From Lunatimonas salinarum (lineage in GTDB: Bacteria; Bacteroidota; Bacteroidia; Cytophagales; Cyclobacteriaceae): a DNA stretch of 64,000 nt. The stretch's first letter is position 1; each line of letters starts with the position of its first letter. Under the pieces are notes generated by a model that was given only the letters and a program-made list of their open reading frames with translations, had not been told where the DNA came from and searched no databases. Below are positions 36,211 to 45,641 of this stretch, piece after piece. Where the stretch lies: positions 1 through 64,000 of the forward strand of contig NZ_JACVCV010000017.1 in assembly GCF_017811155.1 (NCBI RefSeq), given 5' to 3'. The position numbers were made by a program, and so were the translations under genes.

Positions 36211-38223
36211 TTAATAAACTACTTCAACGATTCCATATACATCGATACCAGGGGCCTGAATCACCAAGGTATTGTCCTCATAATTAAACGGCAAGGTTTG
36301 ATTGTCGGGGCGTAGGGTTACTTGCTTTGGCTTCTGAGCCACATTTAGAGTTACCTGTAATGGTGGCGTGGGTCGAAGTTCATTGTAGGCAAGCACACTT
36401 TTATTGAAATGTTCACCGTCCGAATTGATGAGATGTATGAGGGTAGCTTCGTCCTTTTTCCCCAAAACTACGTGGACTTTCTCAGAGCCTTCCACTTTAA
36501 GCGTAGGGTTGGACACCAGTCGCTCCATTACATCGTTGATCAGGTTGTTGAATACCGGGTTGCGATAGGTAGCGTACGGAGTGGACATATCCATGTAGAT
36601 CCCAGCGATTTTGCCTTTTCCATATGCATTGATGGTAGCAACCGGATAATCGGATGGAAATCGATAGTCCCTTTGTTGATATATATGGCCAATGGTCTCT
36701 GTCCCGGATCTAGGAGCAACTGGTTGCCATTGAGTCCTTAAACCAGCGATGCCGCCTAACTCTCTGTCTCCAATATTAAACTGGGCAGTGGAATCTGCAC
36801 CGATAAAATCTACCTGCAATTCATTCCTAAATGCCCTAACCGCCTTTGCTCCGATCACAAATAAATTCCCTCCATTCTCCACATGATTTAACAACCTTCC
36901 TTTGATCTCTTCGTCAAAACTGCTCCATTCCGGTATGACGATGGTGTGATATTGCTCCAACCGCTCCTCCATGTGGTGATCCATCAGTATTTCAATGGAA
37001 TGCTGCCCATCCATAAAGGCACTTGTCAGGCCTTCCATATTGGAAGACCACCCATAAACTCCATCATAACTTTGTTTCCAGCCTTCCAAGGAATACCATA
37101 GGCCTATTTGCGGAATCGTTTCGCTATGCTGACTGAAAGGCTGCCTCGCTCTGCAAAAGCTGGCGAGATCAGCAAGAGCCTCCACATCCAAGGTCTGAAA
37201 GGAAGCATCCCTATTCTGCTGGAAATATACCTGGAAACCACCGCCCATTGCCATAACCTCAGAAGCTTCCTGTTTCAATTGAACCAAGGATTTGGGACTA
37301 TGAATGCCTCCCATAAAATCGATGGCTACAAAGCCCCAAGCCATGAGATCCCAAGGTTTGCCCTGCAATGCCAAGCATCGGGCCTGAAAAGCTGCACTGT
37401 ACATGCCATTTTGCCCCGACACATCTCCGGAGAGAAAATCCACGCCAACATCCACTCGCTCAGGCATCATGGAGGAATAGGCCCAATTACTGGCGACCTG
37501 AAAATCAGGATCGTGGTCATGCAACGCCGTCACGTAGTTGTTTACGTATTTTCTATAGGCAGACCGATTATAATCCAACCATTTTTTGTAGTGCTCCTCT
37601 TCCGGTGATTTGGGAACTGCCTTCAAACCGGTTTCTTTTAAAAATCCCTTGACCAGTTCAGGTGAGTAGTCGGGCCCCGTAGACCAACAATCCCCATCAA
37701 TCCAGACACCGTCTATACTGTATTCATCTATCATTTCCTTGATTTGAGGAATCAAGAACTTATTTGAGTAATCGCTGAAATAGGCCGCATAGGTTTTGTC
37801 CTTCGTACCATCTGCATGAATCCGGCCCCAATCCGGGTTTTGTGCAATCGCCTTATCATCCCATAATCCAGAATAATGCACATACAGAGGCAGATTGTGC
37901 TTATCGGTGACTTCTCTCCAGATTTTAAGGGGATCATTTACAAAACTGTTGGTTGAATAGCCTACATTAGTGGGATAGCTGGAGTATCCTGGATGACCTT
38001 TACTGTCCACTTGGATGTAATCCGGTCTCGTGCGTTCGAGGAATTCATCCAATAAGCCCGTATCAAAAAATTTTCCAAGATCCTTATCCTTTTCGGTCGC
38101 ATGAAAATCAAAATGAAACCCAAAGAAACTCTGTGATCTTCTTAGCTTTTCCTGGGCATTGGCGCTGAATGAAACATTTATTACCAAAAATAGCAAGGCC
38201 AAGCGTGTTCTAATAGTTATCAT
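36211..38223 (-). CDS. exported glycoside hydrolase-like protein (GH29/alpha-L-fucosidase superfamily-like)
   Basis: A 670-residue exported protein with a signal peptide ending near SFSANAQE. The N-terminal (beta/alpha)8 part holds DYIQVDSKGHPG near residue 95 and IDGVWIDGDCW near 175; the Asp there lies where the GH29 nucleophile is found. Residues about 430-560 resemble the class-I-amidotransferase-like domain of beta-galactosidases (HTIVIPEWSSFDEEIKGRLLNHVENGG). A beta-sandwich closes the protein. Fucosidase activity is plausible but not proven; it could be a related glycosidase. It lies just after the DUF4838 gene on the same strand. Confidence 0.7.
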   Translation of the reverse strand: MITIRTRLALLFLVINVSFSANAQEKLRRSQSFFGFHFDFHATEKDKDLGKFFDTGLLDEFLERTRPDYIQVDSKGHPGYSSYPTNVGYSTNSFVNDPLKIWREVTDKHNLPLYVHYSGLWDDKAIAQNPDWGRIHADGTKDKTYAAYFSDYSNKFLIPQIKEMIDEYSIDGVWIDGDCWSTGPDYSPELVKGFLKETGLKAVPKSPEEEHYKKWLDYNRSAYRKYVNNYVTALHDHDPDFQVASNWAYSSMMPERVDVGVDFLSGDVSGQNGMYSAAFQARCLALQGKPWDLMAWGFVAIDFMGGIHSPKSLVQLKQEASEVMAMGGGFQVYFQQNRDASFQTLDVEALADLASFCRARQPFSQHSETIPQIGLWYSLEGWKQSYDGVYGWSSNMEGLTSAFMDGQHSIEILMDHHMEERLEQYHTIVIPEWSSFDEEIKGRLLNHVENGGNLFVIGAKAVRAFRNELQVDFIGADSTAQFNIGDRELGGIAGLRTQWQPVAPRSGTETIGHIYQQRDYRFPSDYPVATINAYGKGKIAGIYMDMSTPYATYRNPVFNNLINDVMERLVSNPTLKVEGSEKVHVVLGKKDEATLIHLINSDGEHFNKSVLAYNELRPTPPLQVTLNVAQKPKQVTLRPDNQTLPFNYEDNTLVIQAPGIDVYGIVEVVY

Positions 38224-38270
38224 ATGTAGGTTTATTTTACTTTTATATTACACTCAAACAATCGGAAAAA

Positions 38271-40199
38271 CTAACTGCCGGCAACTTTTTGGAGATAATC
38301 AGCTCTTCCTTTTTTCATATACTCCCAAACACCTGCCACCCAAGTATCTAAACGAACCTGTTCAACGGGGGACAGAGCGGCGTTTTTGGCCTCCTGAATG
38401 CACTTCTCAAGCTCCTGCATCACTATTTCCGTTCCGAGATACTGCCAAGCCAGTTCTTCATCCTGATGAAAATGGTTCTCCCCCTTGACCCGATCCGGAT
38501 ATCGGGAGTAATCGTTGTATACCTGTTCCACTTTGTCGTGGAATCTTCTCATTGGCTCTCCGGCTGCTCCAAAGTACCTATTAAAAAATTCATCTAAAGC
38601 AATATCCAAGTCCAAATCGGGGTCGTCATAATGCTTCATGGCCAAATAAAAATCCAATTGCTCGCCGGTGCCACAGAGGAAAATACCCCGAATACCATCC
38701 TTATGGTACATGTCTATTAACTCGTGTTGAATCTGAGCACTAAATCCGGGAAAAACATTCCAAGGCCCACCTCCGTCATAACTCCCAATGCCCAAAGCAC
38801 CTCTCTCGGTAGGAAAAGTACTATAATTCCATAAATAAACGGGCGCCTTGGCATTGTCCACCCAGTCCCGGTACCATTCCATTTCATGTCTTTTGAGTTC
38901 GGGAGACATAAAATTTCTATTGTGAAGGCAAGGGGAAACGGAAATATTTGGTTCTAGCACTACCTGATCCGGATAGTAACTATTATCATGATAGGCCAGG
39001 GTAGCAATTTTCTTTTCAGGATGGGTTTCCTGTAACCCTTTGGCCACCTGATTGATCATTCCAAAGATGTAATTACTGGCTTTTCCCGAGCTAAAATGAT
39101 TCCCTGTAAACTTTTCGAAGTCCCTCGAAAGTACGGCTTGGCATTGGTCACAAAGGCACCACTGATTGTTGTCCAAAGGCAGAATGGCAAAATAATCCCC
39201 TATCGCAATTTGCAGGCCTTTGCTTCCGTCGCCGTCAAAATAATCGCGCGCATCTTCAATCAACTGATCGACCAAGGATTCATTGGTATAACAAAGCTGC
39301 CGGGAATGAGGACCACCACTGCGATTTTTAGCAAAAATCTCCTCCTGTAGTCCTTCGAATAGTTCACTCTCAGGAATCAGAAATCGATCTTGGAAACTTG
39401 ACAACGTATGGTTTGCCCCCCACTTTTCGCCTCCTCTGCGCATTCTTCGATAGAACAAAGCGAGGGCATCCTTACTCGGGTATCCATACTGCGCCAAAAT
39501 CATGGGGCCGTCCACTTCAGTACTATACCGGTATTTCATTTGAGGCTCTCTGCGCATGCTTTCAGGTTTCACGGACAAATTCGCCGATTTGTCGTACACT
39601 ACGTTAAAATCTGACGGACCGTACCAACGGATACCTAGTGCCGTTTCCAAAAAATCGTAGGTAGCATAAAGGCTTCCCTGAGGGTCGTAAAAGCCGGGTA
39701 ACTCAATCTGCAAAGGCCCCTCACTGCCGGCATTAATCGCCATGTGATAGTCAATGAGATCTCTGGTATCCTTCAGGGAAATCGCGAGGATATCCACCCC
39801 ATTCTCTGCCCGATTCTCTGGAGTGGGAAGCCAATCCCGACCATATAATAGCAAATTTTCCTCATCAAACAGGATTAAATACTCTTGTTCGCCAAAATCT
39901 CCGTCATGTATCCCTTTTTGATCGGAATATTCGGTTTTGCCAATATGGATTTTGAATCCCTTCACCTGATCAACTTCCGATGTGATCGGTAAACGCGCAC
40001 CCGAGATCCGTTCTACATGATGCTGCAGTTCCAACGCCGCCAAATGGACGGCTGGAGTCGGATTGGCAGATACAATGATGGTGGCTGAGGGCTTCCCAGC
40101 AACAACCAGCCTAAAATCTTCGTTGTGATCGCTTTGTTTAGCACAGGCACCAACAAGAAAAACGATAAAAATACCCCAAAATCCGACAGTCATTTGCAT
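38271..40199 (-). CDS. DUF4838 family exported protein, glycosidase-like
   Basis: A 642-residue lipoprotein-like protein (signal VFLVGACAKQ, Cys near residue 19). Residues about 30-150 form a GH67/GH20-like N-terminal alpha/beta domain (PAVHLAALELQHHVERISGA), and the remainder a TIM-barrel-like region with the family phrase WCLCDQCQAVLSRDF near residue 355 and KIATLAYHD. DUF4838 proteins sit in polysaccharide loci and are thought to be glycosidases. I chose the ATG at 40199 because a candidate -7 box at 40218-40225 excludes the ATG at 40217; ATG 40193 is also possible. It precedes the GH29-like gene, 47 bp away. Confidence 0.8.
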   Translation of the reverse strand: MQMTVGFWGIFIVFLVGACAKQSDHNEDFRLVVAGKPSATIIVSANPTPAVHLAALELQHHVERISGARLPITSEVDQVKGFKIHIGKTEYSDQKGIHDGDFGEQEYLILFDEENLLLYGRDWLPTPENRAENGVDILAISLKDTRDLIDYHMAINAGSEGPLQIELPGFYDPQGSLYATYDFLETALGIRWYGPSDFNVVYDKSANLSVKPESMRREPQMKYRYSTEVDGPMILAQYGYPSKDALALFYRRMRRGGEKWGANHTLSSFQDRFLIPESELFEGLQEEIFAKNRSGGPHSRQLCYTNESLVDQLIEDARDYFDGDGSKGLQIAIGDYFAILPLDNNQWCLCDQCQAVLSRDFEKFTGNHFSSGKASNYIFGMINQVAKGLQETHPEKKIATLAYHDNSYYPDQVVLEPNISVSPCLHNRNFMSPELKRHEMEWYRDWVDNAKAPVYLWNYSTFPTERGALGIGSYDGGGPWNVFPGFSAQIQHELIDMYHKDGIRGIFLCGTGEQLDFYLAMKHYDDPDLDLDIALDEFFNRYFGAAGEPMRRFHDKVEQVYNDYSRYPDRVKGENHFHQDEELAWQYLGTEIVMQELEKCIQEAKNAALSPVEQVRLDTWVAGVWEYMKKGRADYLQKVAGS

Positions 40200-40217
40200 A
40201 ACTAGTATGTTAAGCAT

Positions 40218-40225
40218 GCAAGATA
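40218..40225 (-). promoter_or_regulatory. candidate -7 box of the DUF4838/GH29-like pair
   Basis: The minus strand reads TATCTTGC, followed by A, the same TAnnTTGCA form found before apbC and the first SusC gene. It lies 18 bp upstream of the preferred ATG. Confidence 0.4.
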
Positions 40226-40384
40226 GGATGAGCAGTACTAGGATTCTAATCAGCTAATTTCAAAATATGATACTATTTTTGCAATTCAGCTTTGATTTTA
40301 TAAAAACCAGGTATTTTTTACCAAATAGAAGGATGGTTTTTTAATCATGACAACCCAAATTGACACTCTTCCATACTCATTTTG

Positions 40385-41251
40385 CTACTTAAGCGAGTGC
40401 AACTTTAAATATTCAGATGGCGTACTTTTCTTTAAGGATTTAAAGACTCGGTTAAAATTTGATATATTGTTGAATCCCGATTCAAAGCATACTTGGGAGA
40501 TATTATAATGATCTTCAATCAGCAACTTACAGGCGTATCCTACCCTGATTTCATTGACGAATTGGGTAAAGGATTTTTTGTGGCAATGGGAAAAATACCT
40601 ACTAAAAGAGGAGGAATTCATATTGGCAATCGCAGCGACCGTATCCAACCTTATCTCTTGCTTAAAATTACTGATCACAAAGTCATATACAGGCCCCATC
40701 CGATTTTTTGACATCTGAGAAAACGAATTCACAAACCCCGGACTTGACAGCAGGCTGTGTTCTTCAACAATACTCAACCTTGCCAAAATATCCATCAAAA
40801 ACAACACCTTTTGGTGACCGGATGACTTTATCATTTCCTTTGCAGATTGAATTATCCCCTCATTGGCCGCGCCGCGGAATGCAATGCCACAATCTGCCTT
40901 CGTAATCAGCGTAAGGATTTTTGCCAATTCGGGAATAAAGCCTAATCCGGAAACAAACTTCTCTCCGAAATGTATGACTATGGCTTCTGCAGTCAAGGCG
41001 GAACCCTCTTCAAAATAGGCATTGTTATTAAGCCATAGGTGAGGTAGATTCTGTCCCAACAAGACAATATCCCCAGGCATAAATTTATCCACACTATCTC
41101 CTACAAATCTGGTCCCCTTGCTGGTAAGTATTATATCCAACTCATATTCAGGATGATAATGCCATATCTTTAAAAAGTTCCGTGACGAATAGTGTTGGAT
41201 AGTTACGGATTGGTTTCCGTTGATGTATCTACCAATTAATTGTGCTTTCAT
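40385..41251 (-). CDS. AraC family transcriptional regulator
   Basis: A 288-residue regulator with an N-terminal cupin-like sensor domain (IWHYHPEYELDIILTSKGTRFVGD, about residues 29-60) and a C-terminal pair of helix-turn-helix motifs (SSSFSRYFSHCHKKSFTQFVNEIR, then ISQVCFESGFNNISNFNRVFK). It lies between the minus-strand DUF4838/GH29-like pair and the plus-strand GH20 run and probably senses a sugar and controls one or both. Several -7-like boxes (TAATTTTG at 41324-41331 and TAATTTGC at 41314-41321, minus strand) lie upstream. Confidence 0.92.
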   Translation of the reverse strand: MKAQLIGRYINGNQSVTIQHYSSRNFLKIWHYHPEYELDIILTSKGTRFVGDSVDKFMPGDIVLLGQNLPHLWLNNNAYFEEGSALTAEAIVIHFGEKFVSGLGFIPELAKILTLITKADCGIAFRGAANEGIIQSAKEMIKSSGHQKVLFLMDILARLSIVEEHSLLSSPGFVNSFSQMSKNRMGPVYDFVISNFKQEIRLDTVAAIANMNSSSFSRYFSHCHKKSFTQFVNEIRVGYACKLLIEDHYNISQVCFESGFNNISNFNRVFKSLKKSTPSEYLKLHSLK

Positions 41252-41638
41252 TGCCCCTATTGAATTTGGTTAGAAAAATGAACCTGTTAAAGTAACAAAC
41301 TATACACTATTTAGCAAATTACCCAAAATTAGGCAGGACGAATGCAAAAAAAATACAGCTTTTTGAAAATAATCTAGTAGATCTCCAGACAGCAATCGCC
41401 TAATTTTGATGTTAAGATTTGAGAAAAGGCGCTCTTCAACACCCAAATTTACCGTGCAATTAAGGAATTTGGGTAAGCGAAAGTCTACCTTCAACGCTCA
41501 AAAAGGGAACGTAATCCAATCAATTACCTTAACATGAAATCGAGCATTACGTACCCGTCACACAGTGGGATGCCCCGATAGCTATCGGGGAAACCATGCG
41601 AGATTCCATCTGACCGCTAAAAAACAAATTATAAACAG
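41252..41638. other. divergent intergenic region between araC-like and GH20 genes
   Basis: About 390 bp without a credible gene. It carries -7-like boxes for the AraC gene on the minus strand, an exact TAATTTTG on the plus strand at 41401-41408, and a perfect 18-bp palindrome in the GH20 leader. A control region for the AraC protein is expected here, but I could not pick out paired half-sites. Confidence 0.6.
41573..41590. repeat. perfect palindrome CCCCGATAGCTATCGGGG
   Basis: An 18-bp perfect palindrome 48 bp upstream of the GH20 start. It closely resembles the hairpin inside the tRNA-like element at 14-31 (CCCCGAACGCTTTCGGGG), so both may belong to one family of small palindromic repeats. 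From memory, CCCGATAGCTATCGGG-type palindromes are frequent in Bacteroidota genomes. Confidence 0.7.
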
Positions 41639-43960
41639 ATGAATAAAAAAAATACTCTCTTCGTTGGTTTCCTGTTTTTGATTTCGTTGGCTTCCTGTTC
41701 GGAGAGAGAGATCGCCGTTGGTGAGGTAGCCATTATCCCTAAGCCACAAAAAGTGGAATTGGGTGACGGCTTTTTCGAAATCGATAAGAACACTCGGATT
41801 GCTGTTGGAAATGAGAAACAAGAGGCCATTGCAGATCATTTTTTCAGTGAATTTGAAAAAGTGGCGAACTGGAAGCCCCGGATTACCTACGCAGAAACGG
41901 GAGATGTGGTATTCGTGACCGATAGCTCTTTAAAACCAGAGGGGTATAAACTTAAGGTAACCAAAGAGCAAATCCGGATAAATGCCGCTACTGCAGCCGG
42001 CTTCTTTTACGCCCTTCAAAGCTTAAGGCAACTCCTGCCCACTGCGTTTTACCTCGAAGAAAAACAAACCAACGTCCGCTGGGGAATACCAGCAGTGGAT
42101 ATTGTTGACGAACCGCGCTTTGAATGGAGGGGATATATGCTTGATGTGTCAAGGCACTTCTTTGAAAAAGAACAAGTGCTCAATGTGTTGGATTTCATGG
42201 CCGAGTCCAAGCTGAACAGGTTTCATTGGCACCTTACCGACGACCAAGGATGGCGGGTGGAAATCAAATCCTATCCCAAATTAACGGAAGTAGGCGCCTG
42301 GAGAGTTGATCATAATGTGACTGATGAAACTATCTCTAACTGGTTTGGAAGGCCAAAACAACAACCAGGCGAAGAAGCTACCTATGGTGGATTCTATACC
42401 CAAGAAGACATCAAAGAAATAGTCGCCTATGCGAAGGAACGCTACATTGAAGTGCTTCCCGAGATCGATATGCCGGGACATTCCCAGGCGATCGTAGCCT
42501 CCTATCCGGAACTGGGCTGTGTAGACAGCGAACAGTACGTAGCCACCGGAGGGGTGGTCAAAAACAATACACTTAATCCCGGAAAAGAAGAAACCTACCT
42601 CTTTGCGGAGAAAATGCTCAACGAGGTCATGGAGTTGTTCCCATTTGAATACATCCACATAGGAGGCGACGAATGTAACAAAGATCAGTGGAGAATAGAC
42701 CCACATGCACAACGGGCCATCAAGGAAAATGGACTGAAAGATGAGCATGAACTCCAGAGCTATTTCATCAGACGCCTAGAGCAAATCATAAATCGTGCGG
42801 GCCGTAAAATGGTTGGCTGGGATGAGATATTAGAAGGAGGCCTGGCCCCAAATGCCACCGTCATGAGCTGGAGGGGTGAAGCTGGAGGCATTCAATCGGT
42901 GAAAATGGGCCATGAGGTGATCATGACACCTAATTCCTTTTGTTATTTAGATTTAAAACAAGGGCATCCGGATCTGGAACCCAATTTGGGATATTCAGAA
43001 CTGCTACTCTCAACGGCATACAGCAACCCGGTAGTACCCCAAGGCTTGTCCGAAGAAGAGTCAAAACTAGTGAAAGGTGTACAGGGCAATATGTGGACAG
43101 AATCCATCAGCGACTGGGGGAAGTTGACCTACATGACCTTTCCAAGGCTCTATGCAGTCGCCGAAACGGCCTGGACCCAACCTTCCAACAAAGACTGGGG
43201 GGACTTTTCCGAACGTCTCTTCACGCAGTTCAAAAGGCTAGACGCTCAAAATATCCGTTATGCCAAAAGTGCCATCAGTCCGTGGATAGATCATCAGGCT
43301 ACAGATGGAAAAATTGAAATCGCCCTTAAAACCGAAGTAGAAGATCTAGATATCAGGTACACCTTGGATGGCACCGATCCAAGTAACAAATCGACCAAGT
43401 ATAATGGGAAATTTTCCATCCAGGAAAGTGCAGAAGTCCGGGCGCAGGCCTTTAGAGGGGATAGGCCCTTGGGTAATCTCTCAATTATATATTTCCCAAT
43501 TCATCAGGCAGCGAACCAAAAAACCCAGGTAATTGCGGGAACGAAAATTAGAGAGACTCCAAAATTGACCGACTTGAACTATGCAAAATTGGCACAAGAA
43601 GATCCAAATTGGCAGGCGATTGCCAACGACTCTGCGATACTCATTGAATTCGGAATACCCACAGATGTAACCGAGATTTCATTTGATGCATTACGTTATA
43701 CCATTTCAGGTATTTACCCCCCAGCCGAGGTGGAAGTATGGGGTTCGCTAGATGGTAAGGAATATACACCATTGGGAAAAATGGAAAACCCCCTGGCTAC
43801 TGTTCAGGGAAGGAACAAAATTCCTTACGCAATTTCTTTGCAAGCCTCGAGCGTAAAATTTCTAAAGATCTCCATCAAATCCGTGTCTCCCATTCCTGCT
43901 TCACACCATTTGGCAGGACAAACCAGTTACATGGCTATTGATGAAATACGGGTTCAGTGA
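41639..43960 (+). CDS. GH20 beta-N-acetylhexosaminidase, lipoprotein
   Basis: A 773-residue lipoprotein (LISLASCSERE) of glycoside hydrolase family 20. Residues about 30-150 are the GH20 b-domain; the barrel runs to about 500 with WHLTDDQGWR and the catalytic Asp-Glu pair in IHIGGDECNKDQW near residue 343. A chitobiase C-terminal domain (IRYTLDGTDPSNK) near 565 and a discoidin-like domain at 640-773 follow. It removes terminal GlcNAc or GalNAc in the periplasm or on the surface. It heads the plus-strand run that continues with the symporter. Confidence 0.93.
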   Translation: MNKKNTLFVGFLFLISLASCSEREIAVGEVAIIPKPQKVELGDGFFEIDKNTRIAVGNEKQEAIADHFFSEFEKVANWKPRITYAETGDVVFVTDSSLKPEGYKLKVTKEQIRINAATAAGFFYALQSLRQLLPTAFYLEEKQTNVRWGIPAVDIVDEPRFEWRGYMLDVSRHFFEKEQVLNVLDFMAESKLNRFHWHLTDDQGWRVEIKSYPKLTEVGAWRVDHNVTDETISNWFGRPKQQPGEEATYGGFYTQEDIKEIVAYAKERYIEVLPEIDMPGHSQAIVASYPELGCVDSEQYVATGGVVKNNTLNPGKEETYLFAEKMLNEVMELFPFEYIHIGGDECNKDQWRIDPHAQRAIKENGLKDEHELQSYFIRRLEQIINRAGRKMVGWDEILEGGLAPNATVMSWRGEAGGIQSVKMGHEVIMTPNSFCYLDLKQGHPDLEPNLGYSELLLSTAYSNPVVPQGLSEEESKLVKGVQGNMWTESISDWGKLTYMTFPRLYAVAETAWTQPSNKDWGDFSERLFTQFKRLDAQNIRYAKSAISPWIDHQATDGKIEIALKTEVEDLDIRYTLDGTDPSNKSTKYNGKFSIQESAEVRAQAFRGDRPLGNLSIIYFPIHQAANQKTQVIAGTKIRETPKLTDLNYAKLAQEDPNWQAIANDSAILIEFGIPTDVTEISFDALRYTISGIYPPAEVEVWGSLDGKEYTPLGKMENPLATVQGRNKIPYAISLQASSVKFLKISIKSVSPIPASHHLAGQTSYMAIDEIRVQ

Positions 43961-44022
43961 CCACTTGCCGTAATTGCAAATTGCCTATAAACCTAAAACG
44001 AAATGGAAAAACCGTGTAACCT

Positions 44023-45636
44023 ATGACCAGTATAAGTACCATCGATATTTCGATCATAGCGGTCTATTTGATAGCTATACTCGTTATTGGAGTTTGGGTA
44101 TCCCGAAGTAATAATAACGGGGCTGATGGTTATTTTCTGGCGGGTCGCACCCTAAAGTGGCCGGTCATCGGGGCGGCGTTATTTGCTTCAAACATCTCTA
44201 CCGTCCATTTGGTCGGTCTAGCCGCCTCTGGCTTTCGGGATGGATTGGTTTGGGGAAATTTTGAACTGCTCGCTATTGTGACCTTAATCATGTTGAGCTT
44301 GATTTTTGCGCCCTTCTATTTCAAAAACAAAATAGCCACGCTTCCGGAATTTCTGGAGAAAAGGTACAACGCAACCGTTCGGAGTTTCATGGCCGTGCTG
44401 GCGTTGTTGGGTGCTTTGTTTATGCATATTGGGGTCAGTTTGTATGCTGGTGCCGTGGTTTTCGAGCACTTTTTTGGATTGAATGTATATGCCTCTATCC
44501 TGACCATTTCTCTCATCACTACCATCTACACCGTAGTGGGAGGGTTGCAGTCCGTGGTTATCACAGAGACCATCCAAACCGTCATTCTAATTGCAGGAGC
44601 TATTACCCTCAGCTTATTCGGGGTATGGGCGCTGCCTGCACACGGCATTACTAGCTGGAGCGAACTGGTAAATGCCGCCAAACCAGAGCAATTGAACCTT
44701 ATCCCTACCAAATCGAATCCCTCTGGACTAACTTGGCAGGCATTATTTTTGGGATATCCGGTGATTGGAATATGGTACTGGTGCGCCGATCAAACTATCG
44801 TGCAGCGTGTACTTGGGGCAGAAAGCCTTCAAGATGCTAAAATTGGACCGCTATTCGCTGCCTTTATCAAAGTCCTCCCGATCTTTCTGTTTATATTACC
44901 TGGAGTATTGGGATATGTACTGTTCCGCGACGTCATCACCGATCCCAACGATACTTTTCCGGTACTGATAACCCATCTGCTGCCGGTTGGGCTGAAAGGG
45001 TTAATGGCCGCGGCACTCTTGGCAGCACTCATGAGTACCATTGCCGCAGCACTGAATAGTGCAGGAACGCTGGTTTCCATTGATATTGCCAAGGTGAATC
45101 ATCCTGATATCTCCGAAAGCAAACAAATCCTTATCGGAAGGGTCACCGCGGTGATTGTCATGGTCATTGCGATTTCCTGGTCACCACTCATTGCACGATT
45201 CAACAGTATATTTGAAGCCATAAATGTTTTGTTGACTGTTATTTCCCCACCCATAACCACCGTATTCATTTGGGGGATATTTTGGAGACGAGGTAACCAC
45301 CAAGGTGCCTTGGCCACCTTTGCAGGAGGCTTTCTCCTGGGTCTTTTTGCCTTCTTGGTTGATTTTCCGGTTTTTGGAGACGCAAAAATGATCACAGAAG
45401 GCATGGGCATATCTTTTATGATGCAAGCATGGTGGTTATTTGTAGCCTGTTCAGTGATTTACTTCGCTGTCAGCCTAGCTACTCCGGCCCCAGATTATCC
45501 AAACATCAGCAACTATACCCTAGAAAGTCCCTTCGCTATCCTAAAAAAGGAGCCACTGGAAAAGCGGAACACCCCGATCCTACTTACCATAGTACTTATG
45601 CTATTATTGATATTGATATACACAACAATTGGATAA
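44023..45636 (+). CDS. sodium:solute symporter (SSS/SGLT family)
   Basis: A 537-residue membrane protein with about 14 helices. Features of the sugar-transporting branch are visible: ADGYFLAGRTLKWPVIGAALFASNIS near residue 30, IWYWCADQTIVQRVLGA near 250, and LLAALMSTIAAALNSAGTL near 335. It moves a sugar or related solute across the inner membrane with sodium. It starts 62 bp after GH20 and ends 5 bp before the mutarotase-family gene, which suggests that its cargo is the monosaccharide on which that protein acts. Confidence 0.92.
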   Translation: MTSISTIDISIIAVYLIAILVIGVWVSRSNNNGADGYFLAGRTLKWPVIGAALFASNISTVHLVGLAASGFRDGLVWGNFELLAIVTLIMLSLIFAPFYFKNKIATLPEFLEKRYNATVRSFMAVLALLGALFMHIGVSLYAGAVVFEHFFGLNVYASILTISLITTIYTVVGGLQSVVITETIQTVILIAGAITLSLFGVWALPAHGITSWSELVNAAKPEQLNLIPTKSNPSGLTWQALFLGYPVIGIWYWCADQTIVQRVLGAESLQDAKIGPLFAAFIKVLPIFLFILPGVLGYVLFRDVITDPNDTFPVLITHLLPVGLKGLMAAALLAALMSTIAAALNSAGTLVSIDIAKVNHPDISESKQILIGRVTAVIVMVIAISWSPLIARFNSIFEAINVLLTVISPPITTVFIWGIFWRRGNHQGALATFAGGFLLGLFAFLVDFPVFGDAKMITEGMGISFMMQAWWLFVACSVIYFAVSLATPAPDYPNISNYTLESPFAILKKEPLEKRNTPILLTIVLMLLLILIYTTIG

Positions 45637-45641
45637 ATCAC

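Noticed and set aside
34715-40199. Idea that the region is a polysaccharide locus of the classical SusCD type
   Set aside because: No SusC/SusD pair lies among these genes; the nearest pairs are on either side and have other neighbours.
41300-41494. A 64-codon minus-strand frame in the AraC/GH20 intergenic region
   Set aside because: It lies across AT-rich control sequence with promoter-like boxes and shows no recognisable protein pattern.
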